Source: Bacteroidetes bacterium UBA4414
GTDB lineage: Bacteria > Bacteroidota > Bacteroidia > Chitinophagales > Chitinophagaceae
Direction of reading: 5' to 3'
Length of the DNA stretch: 15,231 nucleotides
Assembly (NCBI GenBank): GCA_002389765.1
Contig: DGQM01000002.1
Coordinates: 1-15,231 of the forward strand
Below the pieces are notes generated by a model that had not been told where the DNA came from, did not search any database, and was given only the letters and a program-made list of their open reading frames with translations. Each line of letters starts with the position of its first letter. The first letter of the stretch is position 1. Position numbers and translations under genes: made by a program. Below are positions 7,450-13,687 of the stretch, piece after piece.

Positions 7450-7851
7450 TTAAAACATCAACTCTATCACTTCACATTCTGCTACCCGTTTATGCCCTTC
7501 CATGAAATGACAAATGGTATTCAGTTTTAAATGCTCTTTGTGATACGGGACTCTATCCTGAAGTAATACCCACATAATCGCTGTACCTTCAGAAGGAACT
7601 GAAGACGTATTATCTAAAATAACATTACCATTTTCGTCTTCAAACTCCGGGTAAATCATAAACAATTCATTCATAGGCTTTGGGTTTTCATACCAAAAAT
7701 CAGATCTATAACCCTGATATGGAGGAAACTTTCTACCACCTTCTTCTTCTGTATAAAAACGATATTTAACCCTGAAGTGTGGTCCATTTAGTAATCTTTC
7801 TCTATATGGAGTATGCATGTATATTCGATTAACAAGAGCTTTATGATACAC
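7450..7851 (-). CDS. Orphan EF-Tu domain III-like protein
   Basis: The first start in frame is GTG 7851 (133 aa). ATG 7818 (MHTPYRERLLNGPH, 122 aa) is at least as likely, since the domain begins at FRVKYRFY. The protein reads as a lone copy of the C-terminal beta-barrel of elongation factor Tu: GGRKFPPYQGYRSDFWY corresponds to the EF-Tu segment GGRHTPFFNGYRPQFYF, and the end, LKLNTICHFMEGHKRVAECEVIELM, corresponds to the closing REGGRTVGAGVVTKI strand. No GTPase domain is nearby. A middle insert (EFEDENGNVILDNTSS) is not typical of EF-Tu. In EF-Tu this barrel contacts tRNA and EF-Ts; here the role is unknown. It lies in the same frame as the small membrane protein upstream, separated by one TAG and 11 codons. 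Palindrome clusters flank the pair. Confidence 0.72.
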   Translation of the reverse strand: MYHKALVNRIYMHTPYRERLLNGPHFRVKYRFYTEEEGGRKFPPYQGYRSDFWYENPKPMNELFMIYPEFEDENGNVILDNTSSVPSEGTAIMWVLLQDRVPYHKEHLKLNTICHFMEGHKRVAECEVIELMF

Positions 7852-7884
7852 TTTTGAATCCCAATTTCTTGCGTAGCTGAGACG

Positions 7885-8043
7885 CTATTTCTCCGAAGTC
7901 TTGATAAAGAAACTTATAAGTACCGCAATCCAACCAGCACCAAAAAACCATAATGGATGCGGATATCGCTGTACAACAAAATCAAAACCAACTACGAGTA
8001 ATATCATACCAATTACTCTTAGACTTATTTTTATTGCCTTCAT
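7885..8043 (-). CDS. 52-aa two-helix membrane protein, hypothetical
   Basis: ATG at 8043 opens a 52-codon frame, MKAIKISLRVIGMILLVVGF..., ending TAG at 7887-7885. Two hydrophobic helices (about residues 8-24 and 31-47) are joined by a short polar turn, DFVVQRYPHP, and the ends are basic. A run of A-rich sequence (GTGAAAAACACAG) precedes the ATG. It lies 33 bp (or 66 bp with the later start) upstream of the EF-Tu-like gene on the same strand, so the two are probably co-transcribed. No family recognised. The hydrophobic pattern and start context make a real small protein more likely than not. Confidence 0.58.
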   Translation of the reverse strand: MKAIKISLRVIGMILLVVGFDFVVQRYPHPLWFFGAGWIAVLISFFIKTSEK

Positions 8044-8119
8044 CTGTGTTTTTCACATTTAATATATTATCTAAATATAAATAAGCATGGTGGAAAAAGT
8101 GCATTTTAAAAACATAAAG

Positions 8120-8143
8120 CATTCCATTCCATGGAATGGAATG
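8120..8143. repeat. Palindrome P4, class A
   Basis: Identical 24 bp to P1 and P6, followed on the plus strand by an extra GGAATG and then AGGAATGC. On the minus strand the tail is CTTTATGTTTTTAAAATGC, hairpin then T-rich, the same layout as P1 in the opposite direction. It lies 76 nt upstream of the small membrane protein's start. Confidence 0.9.
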
Positions 8144-8193
8144 GAATGAGGAATGCATATTAACTCCAGATTAGTGCATTTTAAAATAAAACG

Positions 8194-8217
8194 TGTTCCG
8201 TTCCGCGGAACGGAACA
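8194..8217. repeat. Palindrome P5, class B
   Basis: Identical 24 bp to P3. On the minus strand it is followed by CGTTTTATTTTAAAATGC and then ACTAATC (tail at 8169-8188), which matches the P2 tail with a single gap. Confidence 0.9.
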
Positions 8218-8241
8218 AAAACTGCATTTTTAGGAATAGCG

Positions 8242-8265
8242 CATTCCATTCCATGGAATGGAATG
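8242..8265. repeat. Palindrome P6, class A, after mocR
   Basis: Identical 24 bp to P1 and P4. On the mocR strand it starts about 10 nt after the stop codon, nearly the same spacing as P1 after mutS2. Its plus-strand left flank ATAGCGCATTCCA (8237-8248 region) is shared with P2. Confidence 0.9.
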
Positions 8266-8275
8266 AACGTATACA

Positions 8276-9718
8276 TTATCGCATCAGTTGGTTAACCAGA
8301 CCACCCAGTTTTTTCAGTGAGCGGTCTACCTGTGGTGTCCATTGCATACCGTAGCTAAGGCGCATACAGTTGCGGTAGCGGTCTTGCAGGGTAAACATAC
8401 TGCCGGGGGCTATGCTTATTTTGTGTTGTATAGCTTCACGATACAGCTCGTAGGTATCAATGCGTTTGTCCAGCTCAAGCCATTGTATAAAGCCACCCTT
8501 AGGGCTACTCATCTTCGTACCCTCAGGAAAATATTCGCTGATGGCACGAGAAAACTGCAGGCTGTTGCTGTGCAATGTTTGTCGCAGCTTGCGCAAGTGG
8601 TGTTCGTACCTGCCGGTTACCAGAAAGTTAGCAATGGCTTCCTGCTGCACTGTTGCACTGGTAATGCTGTGGTATAGCTTCAGGCGCTTCACTTTTTCCA
8701 GATACTTACCCGGTGCTACCCAGCCTACCCTGTAGCCGGGCGCCAGTGTTTTAGATACAGAGCTGCACCACAATACATTCCCTTCTTTATCAAAACTCTT
8801 ACAAGAGCGTGGTCGGTTCTTACCAAAATATACATCACCATACAGGTCGTCCTCTATCAGCGGCACACCGTGTTTGCTCAGTAGTTTTACCAATGCTTCT
8901 TTTTGTTCATCGGGCATGGTATAGCCCAACGGGTTGCTGAAGTTGGTAACAAAAAAACATGCTTTTATATTATGTTTCTGTAGCGCCTGCTTTACATCAT
9001 CGGGGTCTACACCCGTTTCAGGATGTGTTGGCAGTTCTACCACTTTCAGCCCTATGCTCTGTGCAAAGCGCAGCGTACCAAAGTACACGGGGCTTTCTAC
9101 TGCTATGGTATCACCGGGTTTGGTAATGGCCATCAGGCAATAAGAAATAGCATTCATACACCCAGACGTAGTTACCAGGTCATCTGCTTTCAGTCCGCTA
9201 TCCCATTGGCGTGTCCATCTGGCTATTTGTGTACGCAACAGGCTGTTGCCTTGTATAGATTCGTACGATGTTCCGTTATCAGGCAAGTCTCTCAATGCCT
9301 GTGCCATCGCTTTATTCAGCTTGGGTAGTGGCAATAATTCTGGTGCAGGTACACTCAGCGAAAACTTCATAATACCCGGCATCACAAAATCGTCATACAC
9401 TTCAGATATGATGGCCTCAACGTTTTTGTTCTTGGTACTCAGCGAAGGATTGCTTTTTTCTAAAGACAATAGAAAACGAGAGGGATTATATTTTACATAA
9501 TACCCGCTCTGCGGTCGAGACTCAATCAGCCCCTTACCCTCCAGATGATAATAGGCCTGCAATACAGTACTCATACTCACTTCCTGTTGTTCGCTCATTC
9601 CCCTTACTGACGGTAGCTTATCGCCTATATTCAGCACCCTATCCATTATCTGTTGCTCTATGCCATCAGCTATGTGCAGGTATATATGTCCGTCTTTCCC
9701 TTTCAATTCTTTCTTCAT
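8276..9718 (-). CDS. MocR/PdxR-type GntR regulator with aminotransferase domain
   Basis: 480 aa. Residues 1-77 form a GntR winged helix (IADGIEQQIMDRVLNIGDKLPSVRGMSEQQEVSMSTVLQAYYHLEGKGLIESRPQSGYYV, shown by the LPSVR and GLIE..SGYYV landmarks). The rest is a fold-type I aminotransferase. PLP sites are visible: NPLG in NFSNPLGYTMP, D290-x-x-Y293 in EDDLYGDVYF, Lys323 in SSVSKTLAPGYRVGW as the Schiff-base lysine, and the carboxylate arginine in MRLSYG. With all PLP residues kept, it probably binds PLP and senses PLP or an amino acid-PLP adduct rather than acting as an enzyme. It is divergent from an EamA exporter with a 120-bp gap, a classical MocR arrangement, and probably controls it. Related to PdxR, but no pdxS/pdxT genes are here. 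Confidence 0.92.
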   Translation of the reverse strand: MKKELKGKDGHIYLHIADGIEQQIMDRVLNIGDKLPSVRGMSEQQEVSMSTVLQAYYHLEGKGLIESRPQSGYYVKYNPSRFLLSLEKSNPSLSTKNKNVEAIISEVYDDFVMPGIMKFSLSVPAPELLPLPKLNKAMAQALRDLPDNGTSYESIQGNSLLRTQIARWTRQWDSGLKADDLVTTSGCMNAISYCLMAITKPGDTIAVESPVYFGTLRFAQSIGLKVVELPTHPETGVDPDDVKQALQKHNIKACFFVTNFSNPLGYTMPDEQKEALVKLLSKHGVPLIEDDLYGDVYFGKNRPRSCKSFDKEGNVLWCSSVSKTLAPGYRVGWVAPGKYLEKVKRLKLYHSITSATVQQEAIANFLVTGRYEHHLRKLRQTLHSNSLQFSRAISEYFPEGTKMSSPKGGFIQWLELDKRIDTYELYREAIQHKISIAPGSMFTLQDRYRNCMRLSYGMQWTPQVDRSLKKLGGLVNQLMR

Positions 9719-9749
9719 ACAGGAAGTTTGTTAAAAAAACTGTTCTGGT

Positions 9750-9765
9750 CGAAAATACGAAAATT
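9750..9765. promoter_or_regulatory. Candidate MocR operator direct repeat
   Basis: CGAAAATA directly followed by CGAAAATT in the 120-bp divergent gap between mocR and the EamA gene. MocR proteins often bind tandem direct repeats in such gaps. This is a suggestion from position and form only; no clean TAnnTTTG promoter is seen for either gene. Confidence 0.25.
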
Positions 9766-9838
9766 GTATCTGTTTTGTTTCAAATAATCTATAGACTTTT
9801 GCCATGTAGATATCCCATTATCTCTAACTAAGGCATCT

Positions 9839-10780
9839 ATGTCACGGCACACAAAAGCACTATTAGCATTATTCTACATCTGCATTATCTGGGGTACCAC
9901 CTACCTTTCGGGGCGTATTGTAGTACAGGTATTTCCATCATTTTTATTCGCCGCACTCAGGCAGGTAATATCAGGCATCATCATTATAGCCATTGCATTA
10001 TTCATCAACAAAAAGGCCGACCTAACCAAAGCAAATATTCTGCATCAGGCAAAAGTGGGCTTCCTACTTATCACAATGGGCAACGGGCTTGTTATGTGGG
10101 GCATGCGTTTTATACCAAGTGGTGTAGCGGTACTGATATGCGGGCTGATGCCACTGAACGCTGTAGTTATTAATATTATACTCACCAAAGAACGTATCAA
10201 CGGCATTATAATAGCAGGTATGCTAACAGGTTTTGCAGGTATAGCGCTGATATTCAAAGACAATCTTGCAGACCTTACCAATAGCAGTTATCTGTTTGGC
10301 ATCATAGCTACATTCATTGCTACGTCTTGCTGGTCTTTCGGCAGTGTCATCAATAAAAAGCATGTGTCTGATGTCAACCCCATATTCAATTCGGGTATGC
10401 AGTTGATATTTGGTTGTATAGGTTTGTTCATCCTCAGCCTATTTGCAGATGACTATAGCCACGTAGACCTGTTCCAGCCAAAAGTTATCTGGAACCTTGC
10501 CTACCTCGTCATCTTTGGCTCTGTACTGGCATACACATTATATATGTATGCGCTGAAGGAGCTGCCTGTAGGTATTACAACGTTGTATGCGTATGTAAAT
10601 CCGTTGGTAGCTGTGATACTAGGGTATTTTATCCTCAAAGAACAATTGACTTGGTACACTGCACTTGCCTTTGCAACCATTGCAAGTGGTGTATATATAG
10701 TAAACTACGGTTATCGCCGTAAACATAAACAGACAGAGGCTGAAAAAGCCGCATTATTAACCATTCCCGAAGCGGAATAA
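9839..10780 (+). CDS. EamA/DMT-family transporter
   Basis: 313 aa with two EamA repeats (about residues 9-137 and 149-290) and ten predicted helices. The N-terminus LALFYICIIWGTTYLSGRIVV and LFAALRQVISG are classic EamA signatures, as is the second repeat's TLYAYVNPLVAVILGYFILKEQLTW. Members of this drug/metabolite superfamily in the inner membrane mostly export amino acids or other small metabolites. The divergent MocR regulator and the aminotransferase immediately downstream suggest an amino acid as substrate (inference). A hydrophilic tail RRKHKQTEAEKAALL ends the protein. ATG 9839 is the first start and places the first helix correctly. It heads a four-gene unit. Confidence 0.9.
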   Translation: MSRHTKALLALFYICIIWGTTYLSGRIVVQVFPSFLFAALRQVISGIIIIAIALFINKKADLTKANILHQAKVGFLLITMGNGLVMWGMRFIPSGVAVLICGLMPLNAVVINIILTKERINGIIIAGMLTGFAGIALIFKDNLADLTNSSYLFGIIATFIATSCWSFGSVINKKHVSDVNPIFNSGMQLIFGCIGLFILSLFADDYSHVDLFQPKVIWNLAYLVIFGSVLAYTLYMYALKELPVGITTLYAYVNPLVAVILGYFILKEQLTWYTALAFATIASGVYIVNYGYRRKHKQTEAEKAALLTIPEAE

Positions 10781-10793
10781 AAAAGTGTATTAT

Positions 10794-11843
10794 ATGGAAT
10801 ACGCAATCACAATAACGCCACAAGCAGAGCGCCAGGTAAAGGACACAACATCTATACCTTTCGGACAGCAGCCTACAGAACACATGTTCATTGCCGAGTA
10901 TAAAGATGGCGAATGGCACAATAGCCGTATTGTACCGTTTACAAACCTTAGCATGAGCCCGTTTGCGCTGTGTCTGCATTATGGACAAACAGTGTTTGAA
11001 GGCATGAAAGCATTTCTGATGCAGGATGGTCGCACCAACATCTTCCGTATGGATAAACACTACGACCGTTTTACAAAATCGCTGGAGCGTATGTGTATGC
11101 CACAAGTACCGAAAAGGTTATTTAATGAAGCAATGCACCAGCTTATACAACTGGATAGCAACTGGATACCTTATGACGAACATGGTTCGCTCTACGTCCG
11201 TCCGTTCATGATAGCATCAGAAGACAGACTGGGTGTGAAGATATCCGACGAGTATCTGTTTATGATAGTGTGTACACCTGCTTACCAATACTATGCCAAA
11301 CCACTGAAAGTAAAAGTGGAAAATAAATATGCACGTGCTGCAGATGGTGGTACCGGCTTTGCAAAATGCGGTGGCAACTATGGTGGCGCCTACTACCCTA
11401 CCAAGCTGGCAAAAGAACAAGGCTACGACCAGGTGATATGGACAGATAGCAAAACACATGAAATGATTGAGGAATCAGGCACCATGAATCTGATGTTCTT
11501 TATAGACAATACTTTGCTGACACCACCATTGTCGGGTACTATATTGGATGGCATTACCCGCGATTCTTTGCTGACACTGGCAAAAGAAATGGGCATAGCA
11601 ACAGATGTACGCCCGATAGCACATAAAGAAATACAGACAGCACTGGAAGCAGGCAAGCGTGTAGAAGCATTTGGCGCAGGCACTGCCGCAGTTATAGCCC
11701 CGATAGAAACGATTGCCATTGGTGGTAAAGAATACAACTGTTACACAGGTGAAGACGCTACTATGTACAAGCTACAAAAAGCGCTATACAACGTACGCAA
11801 AGGCATGGCTACAGACACACACAACTGGAACTACATAATATAA
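10794..11843 (+). CDS. ilvE: Branched-chain amino acid aminotransferase
   Basis: 349 aa from ATG 10794 (MEYAITITPQAERQ). A GTG nine bases earlier is in frame but adds only three residues. It is fold-type IV class, of the longer (about 350 aa) BCAT type found in eukaryotes and many bacteria. Landmarks: LHYGQTVFEGMKAF, the LYVRPFMIASED arginine region, Lys191 in FAKCGGNYGGAYYP as the PLP lysine, EESGTMNLMF, LDGITRDSLL and EAFGAGTAAVIAP. It catalyses reversible transfer of the amino group between valine, leucine or isoleucine and 2-oxoglutarate, the last step of their synthesis, in the cytoplasm. It starts 13 bp after the exporter stop and 5 bp before the acetyltransferase, so it is in the same operon. 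Placement outside an ilv/leu cluster is notable. Confidence 0.92.
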   Translation: MEYAITITPQAERQVKDTTSIPFGQQPTEHMFIAEYKDGEWHNSRIVPFTNLSMSPFALCLHYGQTVFEGMKAFLMQDGRTNIFRMDKHYDRFTKSLERMCMPQVPKRLFNEAMHQLIQLDSNWIPYDEHGSLYVRPFMIASEDRLGVKISDEYLFMIVCTPAYQYYAKPLKVKVENKYARAADGGTGFAKCGGNYGGAYYPTKLAKEQGYDQVIWTDSKTHEMIEESGTMNLMFFIDNTLLTPPLSGTILDGITRDSLLTLAKEMGIATDVRPIAHKEIQTALEAGKRVEAFGAGTAAVIAPIETIAIGGKEYNCYTGEDATMYKLQKALYNVRKGMATDTHNWNYII

Positions 11844-11848
11844 CAAGC

Positions 11849-12313
11849 ATGCACCCCGTAACCATAGACTACAAAGGCTATACCATAACAACAGACAAAG
11901 CACTGATGCGCATTGAGGATGTACATCAATGGCTGAGTACAGAAGCATACTGGTGCAAAAAGATACCGTTTAATGTAGTAAAGACGGCATTCGATCATTC
12001 TTATTGCATCGGCATACTGAAGGATGGTAAACAAGTGGGTTATGCCCGTTTTGTAACAGACTATTCCATATTTGCATACCTGGCAGATGTGTATGTTGAA
12101 GAAGCGCACCGCGGCATAGGGCTTAGCAAAAAGATGATGGAGATACTTATGAATCTTGATTGGGTAAAGACATTACGCCGTCTTTCATTAGCAACTTTGG
12201 ATGCTCACGGGCTGTACGAGCAGTTTGGCTTTAAAGCACCTGCAGTACCGGAGAGGTTGATGGAGATAACACGCCCCGCTATTTATGGCGACAGTAATAA
12301 TCCTTGCAATTAA
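11849..12313 (+). CDS. GNAT-family N-acetyltransferase
   Basis: 154 aa, single GNAT domain. Motif A is YLADVYVEEAHRGIGLSKKMME, with the acetyl-CoA pyrophosphate loop R88-G-I-G91. The C-terminal strand carries LATLDAHGLYEQFGFKAP, the motif B pattern of a Y-x-x-x-G-F segment. It transfers an acetyl group from acetyl-CoA to an amine of unknown substrate, in the cytoplasm. The start ATG lies 5 bp after the ilvE stop, which indicates co-translation or coupling. The C-terminus ERLMEITRPAIYG is typical of the small Bacteroidota GNAT group resembling YjcF/ElaA-like members. Substrate cannot be inferred, although the operon suggests an amino acid or amine. Confidence 0.88.
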   Translation: MHPVTIDYKGYTITTDKALMRIEDVHQWLSTEAYWCKKIPFNVVKTAFDHSYCIGILKDGKQVGYARFVTDYSIFAYLADVYVEEAHRGIGLSKKMMEILMNLDWVKTLRRLSLATLDAHGLYEQFGFKAPAVPERLMEITRPAIYGDSNNPCN

Positions 12314-12324
12314 ACATATTCAAC

Positions 12325-12888
12325 ATGGCTATTCAATATCTTAAAAGCGCAGACAGGCAGTTTCAGATGTATAAGAAACTGGGAGAAGGTGCTATGGCAC
12401 AGATGACAGACGAGCAGCTGTTCATTATGCCGAATGAAGAAAGCAACAGTGTTGCCATTATTGTAAAACACTTGTGGGGCAATATGCTCAGCCGTTGGAC
12501 AGACTTCCTGACAACAGACGGGGAGAAAGAATGGCGACAACGCGATGCGGAGTTTGATAACGACATCAACACCCGTGAAGCATTGATGCAGAAGTGGGAA
12601 GAAGGCTGGCAATGTTTGTTCAATGCACTTGGCAGTATTACAGATGATGACCTGGAACGTATCATTTACATCCGCAACGAAGGGCATACTATACTTGAAG
12701 CGACCAATAGACAAATAGCACACTACTCCTATCATGTTGGGCAGATAGTATATATAGCTAAGATGTTCAAAAACGATGGATGGAATAGTTTATCTATCCC
12801 CCGCAACAAATCAAACGAATACAACAACAAGAAATTCAACGAAGAAAAAGGCACACGCCATTTTACCGATGAGTGGCTGAAGAAATAA
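12325..12888 (+). CDS. DUF1572 / DinB-like putative metal-dependent protein
   Basis: 187 aa from ATG 12325 (MAIQYLKSADRQFQMYKKL). The longer frame from TTG 12304 overlaps the previous gene's stop and is rejected. The DinB-superfamily four-helix bundle is indicated by IIVKHLWGNMLSRWTDFLTTDGEKEWRQRDAEF and NRQIAHYSYHVGQIVYIAK. The metal triad is H49, H133 and H137. Proteins of this type act as thiol-dependent transferases or hydrolases, some with bacillithiol; no activity is assigned to DUF1572. It starts 11 bp after the GNAT gene and is the last gene of the exporter operon. Its stop is only 2 bp from the stop of the convergent lipoprotein gene. Confidence 0.87.
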   Translation: MAIQYLKSADRQFQMYKKLGEGAMAQMTDEQLFIMPNEESNSVAIIVKHLWGNMLSRWTDFLTTDGEKEWRQRDAEFDNDINTREALMQKWEEGWQCLFNALGSITDDDLERIIYIRNEGHTILEATNRQIAHYSYHVGQIVYIAKMFKNDGWNSLSIPRNKSNEYNNKKFNEEKGTRHFTDEWLKK

Positions 12889-12890
12889 TA

Positions 12891-13679
12891 CTACGGTATA
12901 AATATCTTCTTACTATCTACAGTATAGGCACTGAAATAGCCCAATGCACCGCCTGCAATGTTCGAAACCGGATTTGCAGGCGTTGCTGCATTCTGCCCTA
13001 TGGTCTGTTCAAGACTATAGAAATATTTATACACCCACTCATCTATACATTGCATCTGTATCTCTACACTATCTCCGCTCAATGGCTCCGCATCTACGCC
13101 CCTGAAGGCCTGCTGTGTTGCCTTACCATCAAAGCGTTCGTCATTCCTTACAATCACAGATTTTGACTTAATGTTATTCAGATAAAAAGCAAAACGATAA
13201 TAATTCCTTACACCACCGGGATCTGTAAAATGCGGCACAACCAATATATCTATTCCACTTTGTGAAGCGAACTCTGATTTTGCAAGTGACAGACTATCCA
13301 GCTTTACGACAGGTGGCATGTACGACTGAGCAGTAAATACTTCACCACCTATATTCACATACAGCTGATATGTATGTCCGGGAATACCTTTTAAAATTTG
13401 AGTTTCATATACCCCATCCTTAATTGGTTTTAATGTATCTGCGCTTCCAGACAAATCTTTTATAACAACAGTAGCCCCCGTAACCCCTGCAAAGTTGTTA
13501 TTCTCATCAAAGTTTTTTGTTTGGGTTATTACTACCCAATGCTTATCGGATTTATTATCAATAGTACCTTCTATTACGTACTTCGGAGATGCTGTATTCA
13601 GGTCAACATCTATTACTTTTTCGCAAGATGCAAAACCTGCAGACAGGCATACAAACAACACTGACTTTAGAAATTTCAT
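12891..13679 (-). CDS. DUF4249 outer-membrane lipoprotein
   Basis: 262 aa from ATG 13679 (MKFLKSVLFVCLSAGFASCEKVIDVDL). A GTG three codons earlier overlaps the receptor's stop and is less likely. The signal peptide ends in a lipobox-like FASC, giving lipidated Cys19. The mature protein starts EKVIDVDLNTASPKYVIEGTI, a hallmark of DUF4249, and is mostly beta-strand. These lipoproteins are encoded beside TonB-dependent receptors and are presumed to act with them at the outer membrane, in the style of SusD partners. It follows the receptor by 8 bp on the same strand, so they form one operon. The ligand is unknown. Confidence 0.9.
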   Translation of the reverse strand: MKFLKSVLFVCLSAGFASCEKVIDVDLNTASPKYVIEGTIDNKSDKHWVVITQTKNFDENNNFAGVTGATVVIKDLSGSADTLKPIKDGVYETQILKGIPGHTYQLYVNIGGEVFTAQSYMPPVVKLDSLSLAKSEFASQSGIDILVVPHFTDPGGVRNYYRFAFYLNNIKSKSVIVRNDERFDGKATQQAFRGVDAEPLSGDSVEIQMQCIDEWVYKYFYSLEQTIGQNAATPANPVSNIAGGALGYFSAYTVDSKKIFIP

Positions 13680-13687
13680 GTTAACCA

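Noticed and set aside
7219..8265. CRISPR array from the repeated palindromes
   Set aside because: Repeats are self-complementary, unevenly spaced, of two classes and in two clusters with genes between; spacers are themselves repeated. No cas genes.
12873..13166. Plus-strand 97-codon frame past the DUF1572 stop
   Set aside because: Antisense to the DUF4249 lipoprotein, with no support of its own.
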